This document shows, piece after piece, positions 30,065-38,581 of a stretch of DNA of 64,000 nt. The translations under genes were made by a program, and so were the position numbers. The notes below the pieces were generated by a model, which saw nothing but the letters and a program-made list of their open reading frames with translations, ran no database searches and was not told the DNA's origin. Source of the DNA: Arthrobacter sp. H-02-3 (lineage in GTDB: Bacteria; Actinomycetota; Actinomycetes; Actinomycetales; Micrococcaceae); assembly GCF_003097355.1 (NCBI RefSeq), contig NZ_PYUI01000010.1, positions 62,001-126,000 on the forward strand, written 5' to 3'. Positions within the stretch are counted from its first letter, which is position 1. Each line of letters begins with the position of its first letter.

Positions 30065-31663
30065 ATGGGCACCACATCGACTACCACAGCCACCAGCAAC
30101 CCGGCGGCCACCCGGCCCCAGGCACCCTGGCGTGACTGGGTGGCGTTGGCCCTGCTGATGTTCCCCGTTCTGCTCGTGGCCGTGGACAACACCGCCCTGA
30201 CCTTCGCCCTGCCGGCCATCGCCCGCAGCCTGTCCGCCTCCGGCGTCCAGCTGCTCTGGATCATCGACGCCTACCCCCTGGTCCTGGCCGGGCTGCTCGT
30301 CGCGATGGGCAGCCTGGGCGACAGGATCGGCCGCCGCAGGCTGTTGTTCGTGGGCAGCGCGGGTTTTGCCGTGGCTTCGGCCGCGACGGCGTTCGCCCCG
30401 AGCGCCGAATGGCTGATCGCCGGCCGCGCGGGGCTAGGCCTCTTCGGCGCCATGCTCATGCCCTCTACGCTCTCCTTGATCCGCAACATCTTTCCCCAGC
30501 CCAACCGGCGCCGCCTGGCGGTGGCCATTTGGGCCGCGGGCTTCTCCGGCGGTGCCGCCCTCGGCCCGATTGCCGGCGGCTGGCTCGTGGAACACTTCTG
30601 GTGGGGCGCCGTCCTGCTGGTCGCGGTGCCGATCATCCTGCCGCTGCTGCTGCTCGGGCCGGCGCTGATCCCGGAATCCCGAGATCCGAAGCCCGGCCGC
30701 GTGGACGTGCCCAGCATCATTTTGTCCCTGCTGGTCATGGTGCCCGTGGTCTATGGGATCAAGGCGCTCGCCACGCACGGGCCGGCACCGGAGGCCTTCG
30801 CGAGCATCGGCGTCGGCCTGTTGATGGGCTATGTCTTTATCCGGCGCCAGCGCAACCTGGCCGAAGGCCACAGCACAGCCCGCGCGACGGGCCACAGTAC
30901 CGCGCCGATGCTCGACGTTAGCCTCTTTGGCAACCGGATCTTCAGCACGGCCATCATCGCCAACGTTCTGGCGCTGTTCTCCTTCAACGGATTCATTCTC
31001 TTCCTGGCCCAGCACCTGCAACTGCTGGAGGGCCAGTCCCCCTCGGCCTCGGGCGTCGCCATGGTCCCGGCCCTTATCGCCACCGTCGTTGCCGGCCTGC
31101 TGGTGGTCCCGCTGGTGCGGAAGGTCCGGCCCGGTTTCGTCGTGGCCGGCGGCCTGCTGCTGAGCGCGGCGGGCTATTTCATGGTGGCGTTCGGCGACCA
31201 CAGCCACGGGCCGTCACTGCTCCTGGCCGCGCTGATGGTCCTCTGCCTGGGAGTGGGTGCCGCGGAGACCATCTCCAACGACCTGATCCTGGGCGCCGCA
31301 CCGGCCGACAAGTCGGGGGCCGCCGCCGCGATCTCCGAGACCGGCTATGAGGTGGGGTCCCTGCTGGGCACCGCGATCCTCGGTTCCATCCTCACGGCCT
31401 CGTACCAGGGCAACCTCCGGCTCCCCGCGGGTGTGTCCGAGCTCGCGCCGGCCGGAGCGACGAGCCAGGCCGGCGAAACCCTCGCCGGCGCGGTGGAGCT
31501 CGCCGGGATGCTCCCGGCTCCCCTGGCGGAATCCGTGACGGCGGCCGCGCGTACTGCCTTCGACTCCGGCGTCCACATCACGGCCGCCATCGCACTGGTC
31601 CTGATGTCCGGGGCCTGCGTCCTGGCCGCGATCGTGCTCCGTACGGTGCCGAAGGCCAAGTAG
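30065..31663 (+). CDS. MFS drug efflux transporter (DHA2, QacA/SmvA-like)
   Basis: 532 residues with about 14 transmembrane helices, the DHA2 number. TM1 carries the motif LDNTALTFALPAIARSL (in the form AVDNTALTF), followed by WIIDAYPLVLAGLLVAMGSLGDRIGRRR, which is motif A. RAGLGLFGAMLMPSTLSLIRNIF is the motif B/C region. Family members export cationic antiseptics and dyes by proton antiport. The substrate here is unknown. The gene is divergent from a TetR gene with a shared operator, a standard self-regulated resistance unit. Confidence 0.9.
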   Translation: MGTTSTTTATSNPAATRPQAPWRDWVALALLMFPVLLVAVDNTALTFALPAIARSLSASGVQLLWIIDAYPLVLAGLLVAMGSLGDRIGRRRLLFVGSAGFAVASAATAFAPSAEWLIAGRAGLGLFGAMLMPSTLSLIRNIFPQPNRRRLAVAIWAAGFSGGAALGPIAGGWLVEHFWWGAVLLVAVPIILPLLLLGPALIPESRDPKPGRVDVPSIILSLLVMVPVVYGIKALATHGPAPEAFASIGVGLLMGYVFIRRQRNLAEGHSTARATGHSTAPMLDVSLFGNRIFSTAIIANVLALFSFNGFILFLAQHLQLLEGQSPSASGVAMVPALIATVVAGLLVVPLVRKVRPGFVVAGGLLLSAAGYFMVAFGDHSHGPSLLLAALMVLCLGVGAAETISNDLILGAAPADKSGAAAAISETGYEVGSLLGTAILGSILTASYQGNLRLPAGVSELAPAGATSQAGETLAGAVELAGMLPAPLAESVTAAARTAFDSGVHITAAIALVLMSGACVLAAIVLRTVPKAK

Positions 31664-31668
31664 CAGGC

Positions 31669-32142
31669 TCAGTTGCCGTCGACGTACTTCTGCAGGGCGT
31701 CAAGGAGCTCGCCCGTGCCTTCCTTGCGCCCGGCGACCTGAGCCCCGTCACTTTCCGGGGACCCGGTGAAGAAGGCGCCCTGCTCGGTCAAGGTCAGCAG
31801 GGTGCCGTCGCCGTCGGGCTCGAGTTCGACCGTACTGAGCGAGACGGACATGCGTCGTCCATCGAGCAGCATTTCGTAGCTGTAAACGATCCGCTCGTTC
31901 TCGACGATGTCGTGGTAGATGGCATGCATGGTCGAAACCCAGCTGCCCACCGGACCTCCGACGTCGGTCTCGCGGCCGCCCTCCCGGAAGTCGAGGCTGG
32001 ATTCGCCCTGATACCACTCCGGCGGACCGCCAAACCACTTCTTCTTGCTGGCATGGTCGGCAAACGCGGCAAAGACGCGCGACGGCGGTGCGTTCAGCCG
32101 GCGCTCCAGGGAAAAATTCGCGTGCGTAACGGGGACACTCAT
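31669..32142 (-). CDS. SRPBCC (AHSA1-like) family protein
   Basis: 157 residues with the AHSA1/START-like fold: FSLERRLNAPPSRVFAAFADHASKKKWFGGPPEW at the start, then the conserved strand EGGRETDVGGPVGSWVSTMHAIYHDIVENERIVYSYEM and LLTLTEQGAFF near the end. These proteins bind small hydrophobic molecules; no specific ligand is known. It lies 10 bp after the ArsR-type regulator gene, a pairing common in actinobacteria, and converges on the MFS gene with only 5 bp between the stops. Confidence 0.85.
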   Translation of the reverse strand: MSVPVTHANFSLERRLNAPPSRVFAAFADHASKKKWFGGPPEWYQGESSLDFREGGRETDVGGPVGSWVSTMHAIYHDIVENERIVYSYEMLLDGRRMSVSLSTVELEPDGDGTLLTLTEQGAFFTGSPESDGAQVAGRKEGTGELLDALQKYVDGN

Positions 32143-32152
32143 GACGGACTCC

Positions 32153-32512
32153 TCATTGCTCAGTGTGGACGCTGGGATCCAGGAATTGCTCCAGCCGGTC
32201 GAGGCGGCGCTCCCCCGGCGTCCGGCGCTGGCCCAGCCAGCCCTCTGCGCGCCGGACTGTGACAGGGTCGATGCTGCAGCTGCGGACCCTGCCGATCTTT
32301 TCGCTGCGGATCAGGCCGCTGGCTTCCAGGACCTGCAGGTGCTGCACAACGGCGGGCAGGCTCATCCCGAACGGCGCGGCCAGCTGCGAGACCGAAGCCG
32401 GCCCGTCGCAGAGCCGGACCACGATCGCGCGGCGGGTGGAGTCGGCGAGCGCGTGGAAGACGCCGTCGAGCTCCCGCTCACTGAGCCCGCGGCCCGCTGA
32501 ATTGTTAAGCAC
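32153..32512 (-). CDS. ArsR-family transcriptional regulator
   Basis: 119 residues from GTG 32512 (VLNNSAGRGLSERELDGVF); an upstream in-frame GTG at 32563 would add 17 residues outside the fold. The winged helix is clear: VFHALADSTRRAIVVRLCDGPASVSQLAAPFGMSLPAVVQHLQVLE. No metal-binding Cys pair is present, so it is of the non-metal type that accompanies SRPBCC genes. A direct repeat CTTAAC (11 bp apart) at the start codon could be its own operator. Confidence 0.85.
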   Translation of the reverse strand: MLNNSAGRGLSERELDGVFHALADSTRRAIVVRLCDGPASVSQLAAPFGMSLPAVVQHLQVLEASGLIRSEKIGRVRSCSIDPVTVRRAEGWLGQRRTPGERRLDRLEQFLDPSVHTEQ

Positions 32513-32635
32513 ATCGTTAAGTATTCGCCGGTCCGGAGGGAAGTCAAGAGGGCGCTTAAACACAACGGCCGGCGCCGGGACAACCCGACGCCGGACACCG
32601 TGTCTTAGGGAAGGGCGGGCGGTGGGAGCCGGCCC

Positions 32636-33115
32636 CTACTTGCTTTCAGGTGTGGTCACGCTGGCGGTGGCCTTCATGGTTTCCGCATTGACCATCCAGG
32701 CGTACTGTTCGAACTTAGCAATGAACTCATGCAGGAGGTCTGCGGTGGTGGGGTCTTCCTCGTCCACTTCATCGTGCACCTTGCGCATTGTGCCGACGGC
32801 CGCTTCCAGGGCCGCGACAATCCGTTCGATGGCGTCCTTGGTGTTGATCAGGCCCGCGGGGAACTCCGCGAGTGCGGTGGATTTGGAAACCGTGGAGCTG
32901 CGGCCGTCCGGCAGGGCGTGGAGGGCGCGCATGCGCTCGGCGAGGTCGTCGGCGAATCCCCGGGCGGCGTCGATGATTTCATCAAGCTGAAGGTGGAGGT
33001 CCCGGAAGTTGGTTCCCACGATGTTCCAGTGCGCCTGCTTACCCTGGACATGCAGTTCAATCAGGTCCACCAGAACCGCCTGCAGGTTGTTCGTCAGTGT
33101 GGGTGATGCTTTCAT
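32636..33115 (-). CDS. dps: Dps-family DNA-binding ferritin-like protein
   Basis: 159 residues from ATG 33115 with a strong ribosome-binding site, GAGGAGG. The ferroxidase-site pattern of Dps is present: LHVQGKQAHWNIVGTNFRDLHLQLDEIIDAARGFADDLAER, with His, Asp and Glu in the standard spacing. It forms dodecamers that oxidise and store iron and protect DNA from peroxide and starvation damage. A longer upstream frame to 33205 is unsupported. It lies between the ArsR pair and the sigma factor gene and looks monocistronic. Confidence 0.93.
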   Translation of the reverse strand: MKASPTLTNNLQAVLVDLIELHVQGKQAHWNIVGTNFRDLHLQLDEIIDAARGFADDLAERMRALHALPDGRSSTVSKSTALAEFPAGLINTKDAIERIVAALEAAVGTMRKVHDEVDEEDPTTADLLHEFIAKFEQYAWMVNAETMKATASVTTPESK

Positions 33116-33282
33116 GCGTCCTCCTCGATAGAACCGGTGCAGTGAAGGCCTCGTGCGCCATCTGGTGGCGCTCCGGCCGGTATCTTCGACGCTATCGCAG
33201 GGCATCGCCGCGCCGCGATGGTTCCGGGAGGAATTTCTCGGTCAGCTTACTAAGTAGGCTGACTAACCGTGAAGGGGCCCGC

Positions 33283-34101
33283 TCAGACAGCCTCGTTGAG
33301 GACCGGGCCCTGCGTAAAAATGGCCCGCGTGATGCCGCCGGAGGTGGCGTCGGAGAGCTGGCTGAGGTAGTCGTTGCGGCGTCGGGGGGTAATCCTGGAC
33401 TGTGGTTCGAAGGCCTGTTCGGGGTCGTCGGCGTAGTGGGCCGTCAGTCCGTCGCGCATTAGCCGGATGGCCTCGGACCGCTGCTGCGATACTGCGGCGT
33501 GCGTGGATCCGAGTTCCGCGGCGAGGTCTTTGACCGTCCGGTCACGGAAGTAGATTTCCTCGACAACGTAGCGCATCCGTTCGGGCAGGGACTTCACGGC
33601 GGCCCGGAGGTACTGGAGCCGTTCGTCCGCCAGCACGGAGTGCTCGGGTGAGAGGGTCTCAGCGGCGAGGGTGTCAACCACGGCCTCATCGAGGGGCGTC
33701 AGCGTGCGGGACGCATCGGCCAGCGCGGCCTCCACCACGCTTTGCTGGACACCCAGCGCGGACGCGATTTCGTCCACTGTCGGGGTGCGGCCCAGCGCGG
33801 ATGCCAGCGTTTCCTGCACGGACATGGTCTCTTTGATCCGCCGGCGGGCGGAGCGGGTGGCCCAGTCACTGGCCCGCATCTCGTCCGCGAAAGCGCCAAG
33901 GATGCGCCGGCGCGCAAACGCGCCGAAGGGCACGCCGAGGTCCGGATCGAACGAATCGGCCGAGGTGATCAGGGCAATAGCGCCGGCTGAGGCCAAGTCA
34001 TCGCGAGAAAGGTGTGACGCCTTTGAGCACAAATCTGAGACGAGATACCCCACCAGCGGAAGGTGCTGCGTGACCATCTCGTTGCGTTCCACGCGATTCA
34101 C
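33283..34101 (-). CDS. fliA: FliA/WhiG-type sigma factor (sigma-28 family)
   Basis: 272 residues from GTG 34101, with GGGGGGA about 7 nt upstream. Region 2 is LVGYLVSDLCSKASHLSRDDLASAGAIALITSADSFDP then GAFARRRILGAFADEMRASDW. Region 3 includes RRIKETMSVQETLASALGRTPTVDEIASALG. Region 4 has RMRYVVEEIYFRDRTVKDLAAELGSTHAAVSQQRSEAIRLMR. This is the group 3 sigma pattern (FliA, SigD, WhiG). No anti-sigma FlgM is visible in the window. It sits at the left end of the flagellar block and should recognise the TAAC-N15-GCCGATAA promoters found here. A role other than motility cannot be excluded from sequence alone. Confidence 0.87.
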   Translation of the reverse strand: MNRVERNEMVTQHLPLVGYLVSDLCSKASHLSRDDLASAGAIALITSADSFDPDLGVPFGAFARRRILGAFADEMRASDWATRSARRRIKETMSVQETLASALGRTPTVDEIASALGVQQSVVEAALADASRTLTPLDEAVVDTLAAETLSPEHSVLADERLQYLRAAVKSLPERMRYVVEEIYFRDRTVKDLAAELGSTHAAVSQQRSEAIRLMRDGLTAHYADDPEQAFEPQSRITPRRRNDYLSQLSDATSGGITRAIFTQGPVLNEAV

Positions 34102-34355
34102 TACTGTGTCCCCCCATGAGACCGGATCCGAAGGGTCGTAGACCCTTAAAACGCCGAGAGCCGCACCCAAGAACGGACCGGTACTCCCCCCATAGGAGTC
34201 AGCGTTCGATAGTGGGGTGCAGCACCCATGGTGGAAACCTATCACCTGATCCGCGATCTGCGTGTACCCTCAGGAAAAAGCTTGGCCAAAAATGCGGTAA
34301 CCGCGCGATCGCCTGTTTCAGCTCTGGTTCAGGCGGCGGCAAGGGAATGGGGCCC

Positions 34356-34871
34356 ATGAGCGCAAGTGATCTCTCCGCAGCACTGTGGCAGGAGCGGCGA
34401 CAGCTGGAGCTGCTCCTGTTCAGGCTGGAAACGCAGCGGCTGCACGTCGACGCCGGGAATCTGGAGTGGCTGAACTTCATGGCGTCCGAGGTCGAAACCG
34501 TGCTGGACCGCCTGCGCTTCGAAGCCCTGGCCCGGAGCGTCGAATCTGCGGCCGTGGCGGCCGAATGGGGCCTGCCGGCACAGACAACGCTCGTGGAACT
34601 GATTTCGGCCGCACCCGCCGGGCCCTGGTCCGAGATCCTGCGCGAGCATCTGGACGCCCTGCGTGGACTCCTGGCCCGGCTCGGCGAGGCCGCCCGCGTG
34701 AACGAACAGGCGCTGCGGGCCCTCCCGTTGCCGGGACGTCCTGGCCCGGGGGGCACGGCCGGGCTTCTGGATCAGCTCACTACGGCGGGGAACCTGGAGC
34801 GGTCCCTGGCCGTGGTGCGGCGCACGTCCCAGCCCCTCCTGGCGCAGTACCTGGGCATGGAACGGGACTGA
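34356..34871 (+). CDS. FlgN-like flagellar export chaperone
   Basis: 171 residues from ATG 34356 (MSASDLSAALWQERRQLELLLF). It is wholly helical with long amphipathic stretches. The start, LSAALWQERRQLELLLFRLETQRL, matches the start of the FlgN-like gene at the right edge of the window (LSALLWRERELLDVLTFKLEEEQL), so the two are paralogues. FlgN keeps hook-associated proteins FlgK and FlgL soluble before export. This copy lies at the left end of the locus between the sigma factor and csrA, transcribed opposite to both. Its client is unknown. No sigma-28-type promoter was found before it. Confidence 0.7.
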   Translation: MSASDLSAALWQERRQLELLLFRLETQRLHVDAGNLEWLNFMASEVETVLDRLRFEALARSVESAAVAAEWGLPAQTTLVELISAAPAGPWSEILREHLDALRGLLARLGEAARVNEQALRALPLPGRPGPGGTAGLLDQLTTAGNLERSLAVVRRTSQPLLAQYLGMERD

Positions 34872-34883
34872 TCCGGAGCCGGC

Positions 34884-35132
34884 TCAGTCCGTAGCGGGCG
34901 CTGCGGGCGGCGGCATGAGACCGCGCAGCGCGTCTTCAGTATCCGGTCCTGCTTCCGCCGCGGCGAGGTTTGCCGCCGCGATGGCCTCAATGACCTCCCG
35001 GCGCTGGATCGGCACGCCCCGGGGCGCCTCAATGCCTATGCGAACACCGTCACCGCGGCCTTCCAGAACCGTGATGACGATGCCGTCGCCGATCATGATC
35101 TGTTCGCCCGGCTTGCGTGTAAGTACCAGCAT
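34884..35132 (-). CDS. csrA: Carbon storage regulator CsrA
   Basis: 82 residues. MLVLTRKPGEQIMIGDGIVITVLEGRGDGVRIGIEAPRGVPIQRREV matches CsrA, including the RNA-contact Leu4 and Arg residues at both ends. It binds GGA in hairpin loops of messages and blocks or alters translation. In B. subtilis it represses flagellin synthesis and is counteracted by FliW; no fliW is seen here. An Ala/Pro tail of about 20 residues follows the core. It is the last gene of the flhB-flhA-flhF-like run, 9 bp after the previous stop. A likely target in the fliC leader is listed separately. Confidence 0.95.
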   Translation of the reverse strand: MLVLTRKPGEQIMIGDGIVITVLEGRGDGVRIGIEAPRGVPIQRREVIEAIAAANLAAAEAGPDTEDALRGLMPPPAAPATD

Positions 35133-35141
35133 CCTCTCAAT

Positions 35142-36479
35142 CTACCCTTCGCCGCGGAGAGCGCCGGACGATTCCCGCCGGTTCTGCCATGTCACATCAG
35201 GGCCGGCCGGGCGCGCGTCGATCCAGCCCACGGGCAGTCCCAGGGCGTTGACGCTTTCCGGGCTTCCGGTCTCCGAGGCGCCGACCACCGCCACGGCGGT
35301 CAGGTTGAGCTGGGCCGCGAGTACGCCGACCCAGCGCGCCGTGTCCTCATGCTTGCGCCCTGCGTCGACCACCACCCAGATCTGGTCGGCCGAGAGCGCG
35401 GCCACGGACTGCACCCGGGCCAGGGTGTTCCGGGCCCTGCCGATTCCGAACGCCACCAGGACGGTGCGCTCCGTGACCACAGCGTGCGCGCGGGCGGCCG
35501 TGGCGCCTTGGCGGCCGTCAACGTGCAGGTGGCCGTAGGCGGAGAGGTCGCCGGCGGTCCGCACATCCGCACCGCCGGCGGCCATGGACATCGCCAGGGC
35601 GGCATCCATGGCGTCGTCCCCCAGCCCGACCAGGGCCACGAGGTCGCCGACGCCCCTCAGCGGGACCGGGACCGGGACCGGGACCGGGGCCGCTGCCAGC
35701 GGCGTCTCGGGGCGCCCGGCGTCGCGGGCGGCAGCCACCTTTACGGCAGGGATCCCGGTGTCAGACGCCGGAACGGCAGGAGGGTGAACGATGGAACCGG
35801 CAACGGCGGGAGCTTGGGTTGCCGGAGTTCCGGGGGCGGAAAGCGGGCCGGCGGGGGTTCCGGCGGCACGCCCCGCAGGACCGGCCACCGGTTCCGCCGG
35901 GGCGCGCAGTCCGGCGCCGAGCTGCTCCAGGATCTCGGCGAAGTCCCGCGACTCGGTGGAAACCCCTGCAGCTGCGGGCCGGTGCAAGCTCAGTTCAGCA
36001 GCGTCTGCCTCTTCCAGCAGTGCGGCGATGGCGGATCCGTGAAGGTGATGGGCCGGTCCGACGGCGGGGCGGGCCTCGGGCGGCCCGCCCCGCTCCCCGG
36101 CGAGGGACGCGGACGGAGCCGCCGCGGCCTTGGCGCCGGCGGCAGCGCCGGCGTCGAACTTCCCGGCATCGGGAAGCTTCCCCGCGGAGGCCGTCGCGCG
36201 GGTCCCGCCGGCGGCGGTGCCAATGGGGGGGCTGGCAGCGGCGTCTGCGTCGGCCCCGGCGAGGATGTCGGCGTCGGGCACCACTTCGCCGGTGACGACT
36301 TCATGCTTGGGCAGGACCTCAACCATGGCCTCGTAGCGGTCCTGGGCGAAGAGCCCGGCGATTCCGGGACTACTGACCCGTTCGGCGGACACGATCCGGG
36401 CGGCCGGCCCGTACTGCTGCTCCGCCTTGCGGCGGATCTCCTCGAGCGAGGCCCCCTTAAGCCGATAGCGGTTCGGCAT
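35142..36479 (-). CDS. FlhF-like protein lacking the GTPase P-loop
   Basis: 445 residues. The N-terminus MPNRYRLKGASLEEIRRKAEQQYGPAARIVSAERV is the B domain of FlhF, the SRP-type GTPase that places flagella. A Pro/Ala/Gly-rich linker runs from about residue 75 to 280. The C-terminal domain has the outline of an SRP GTPase, but the P-loop is replaced by LVALVGLGDDAMDAALAM, with no GKT. Later VVVDAGRKHED and VAVVGASETGSPESVNALGLPVGWI still resemble the G3 and G5 regions. GTP binding is therefore improbable. It overlaps flhA by 23 bp, where flhF normally lies. Confidence 0.7.
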   Translation of the reverse strand: MPNRYRLKGASLEEIRRKAEQQYGPAARIVSAERVSSPGIAGLFAQDRYEAMVEVLPKHEVVTGEVVPDADILAGADADAAASPPIGTAAGGTRATASAGKLPDAGKFDAGAAAGAKAAAAPSASLAGERGGPPEARPAVGPAHHLHGSAIAALLEEADAAELSLHRPAAAGVSTESRDFAEILEQLGAGLRAPAEPVAGPAGRAAGTPAGPLSAPGTPATQAPAVAGSIVHPPAVPASDTGIPAVKVAAARDAGRPETPLAAAPVPVPVPVPLRGVGDLVALVGLGDDAMDAALAMSMAAGGADVRTAGDLSAYGHLHVDGRQGATAARAHAVVTERTVLVAFGIGRARNTLARVQSVAALSADQIWVVVDAGRKHEDTARWVGVLAAQLNLTAVAVVGASETGSPESVNALGLPVGWIDARPAGPDVTWQNRRESSGALRGEG

Positions 36480-38505
36480 GGCGCACGACTCCTACTGTCT
36501 CGATCCGGACATTGGCAGAGGTCACCTCGCGGTAGGACAGCACCGGAACCGACCCCGGCTGTGCCCCCACGAGGCGGTGGATGGCCGGCCGGAGCGCCGG
36601 GGCGCACACGAGCACGGCCTGGCGGTTGGCGGCGGCCGCGGCGTCGACGGCGGAGCTCACGGACCGCAGCACGGCGTCGAGCCTGTCCTGCCCCATGACG
36701 ATCTGGCTGCCGCCTTCCGCGGGCCGCATGTCCTCGAGCATGTGCTGCTCCAGGACGGGATCGATCATGATGACGTTGAGTACCGGACCGTCCATGAACT
36801 TGGCCGTGAGGGCGGGGCCGAGGGCCTGCCGGGCGGCTTCGACGAGCGATTCCGGGTCCGTGGAGATCTTGGCGCGCAGCGTGAGGGCCTCGTAGATCCG
36901 GGCGAGGTCGTTGATGGGCACCTGCTCGTCCAGGAGCCCTTGGAGGACGCGTTGCAGCTCGGCGAGGGAGAGCAGGGCGGGGGTCAGTTCGTCGACGGCG
37001 GAGGGGCTTTGCTTGCGCACGCCCTCGGTCAGGACGCGGACGTCCTCGCGGGACAGCAGCCGGGCCGCGTTCGCCGAGACGATCGAGGACAGGTGGGTGA
37101 CCAGGACGGAGACCCTGTCGATCACGGTGGCACCGGTCATTTCGGCGTTGTGGCGCATCTCCCCCGGAATCCACTTCCCGGCGAGCCCGAACACGGGTTC
37201 GATCATCGCAGGACCGGGGAGCGAGTCCAGGTTGTCGCCCAGGGCGAGCATCTGGCCGCTGGGGGCCGTGCCGCGCCCGGCTTCCACGCCCGCGATCCGG
37301 ATCGAATAGGTGGCCGGCGGCAGGTCCACACTGTCCCGGGTGCGCACGGGCGGGATGACGAGGCCCAGTTCCATGGCGATCTTGTGCCGGAGGGAGCGGA
37401 CCCGGGCCAGGAGGTCGTCAGAGGCGCCCGAGACCATGTCCACAAGGTCCGGAGCCAGCAGGATCTCCACGGGGTGGATGCGCATGTCCTCCAGAAGTTT
37501 CTCGTTGGGGTCCATCTCCGGGAAATTCAGCGCGGTGGACTCGGCCTCCCGGGCCCTCTCCGCCAGCTGCTGGCTGGCGGCGGTGCGGCGGGAGGCGAGG
37601 ATCAGTGCGGCGCCGACCAGGATGAACGGGATGGGCGGCATGCCGGGGATCAGGGCCATGGCCATGGCGGCGACACCGGCGATCATGAGCGCGTTGGGTG
37701 ACTGCAGCAGCTGGGTGGACGCGGTCCGGCCCATGTCCGACTCGGCGTTGGACCGGGTCACGATCATGCCGGTGGAGACGGCCATGAGCAAGGCCGGGAT
37801 CTGGGTGACGAGCCCGTCTCCCATGGTCAGCAGGCCGTAGGTGTTCAGGGCGTCGCCGATGTCCAGGCCGCGCTGGATCATGCCGATGGCAATGCCGCCG
37901 ACGAAGTTGATGATGATAATGATGATGCCCGCGATGGCATCGCCCTTGACGAACTTCGAGGCGCCGTCCATGGCGCCGTAGAAGTCTGCCTCGGCTGAGA
38001 CCTCGGCCCGCCGTTCCCTGGCCTGGGTGTCGGTGAGGAGCCCGGCGTTGAGGTCGGCGTCGATCGCCATCTGCTTGCCGGGCATGGCATCGAGGGTGAA
38101 GCGCGCGCCCACCTCGGCCACGCGCTCGGCGCCCTTGGTGACCACGACGAACTGGATCACCACAAGGATCAGGAACACCACCGCGCCGATGATCATGGAA
38201 CCGCCGACCGTCACCTTGCCGAAGGCCTCAATGACCTGCCCGGCGTACCCGTTGCCCAGGACCAGGCGGGTGGAGGCGACGTTCAGGCCCAGCCGGAACA
38301 GCGTGGCCACCAGCAGCAGGGAGGGGAACACGGAGAAGTCCAGGGGCTTCTTCACGAACATGCTGGTCAGCAGCACCAGCAGTGCCAGCAGGATGTTGCA
38401 GACGATGAGGAAGTCGAGCAGGGGCGCGGGCACGGGAACCACCAGCAGCAGCACGATCCCCACGATGCCGATTGGCACCGCCAGCCGGTTCAGCCTGTTG
38501 TTCAT
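36457..38505 (-). CDS. flhA: Flagellar export gate protein FlhA
   Basis: 682 residues. About eight transmembrane helices occupy residues 10-320 (LAVPIGIVGIVLLLVVPVPAPLLD and onward). The FHIPEP signature region VATLFRLGLNVASTRLVLG is present and a cytoplasmic domain fills the second half. It forms the export gate ring with FlhB and FliPQR and couples export to proton flow. The start ATG 38505 lies 76 bp after the flhB stop. The stop lies inside the start of the FlhF-like gene, which implies coupled translation. Confidence 0.96.
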   Translation of the reverse strand: MNNRLNRLAVPIGIVGIVLLLVVPVPAPLLDFLIVCNILLALLVLLTSMFVKKPLDFSVFPSLLLVATLFRLGLNVASTRLVLGNGYAGQVIEAFGKVTVGGSMIIGAVVFLILVVIQFVVVTKGAERVAEVGARFTLDAMPGKQMAIDADLNAGLLTDTQARERRAEVSAEADFYGAMDGASKFVKGDAIAGIIIIIINFVGGIAIGMIQRGLDIGDALNTYGLLTMGDGLVTQIPALLMAVSTGMIVTRSNAESDMGRTASTQLLQSPNALMIAGVAAMAMALIPGMPPIPFILVGAALILASRRTAASQQLAERAREAESTALNFPEMDPNEKLLEDMRIHPVEILLAPDLVDMVSGASDDLLARVRSLRHKIAMELGLVIPPVRTRDSVDLPPATYSIRIAGVEAGRGTAPSGQMLALGDNLDSLPGPAMIEPVFGLAGKWIPGEMRHNAEMTGATVIDRVSVLVTHLSSIVSANAARLLSREDVRVLTEGVRKQSPSAVDELTPALLSLAELQRVLQGLLDEQVPINDLARIYEALTLRAKISTDPESLVEAARQALGPALTAKFMDGPVLNVIMIDPVLEQHMLEDMRPAEGGSQIVMGQDRLDAVLRSVSSAVDAAAAANRQAVLVCAPALRPAIHRLVGAQPGSVPVLSYREVTSANVRIETVGVVRHAEPLSA

Positions 38506-38581
38506 GGTGCGGTCCTTTCACAGACGCTGATTCCCAAAGTTTTACCGCGGCGCTTCATCTGCCGTTGCCTCATGCGGTGCC

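Noticed and set aside
34146..34355. Sigma-28-type promoter for the left FlgN-like gene
   Set aside because: GTTCGATAG occurs, but no TAAM lies 15-16 bp upstream.
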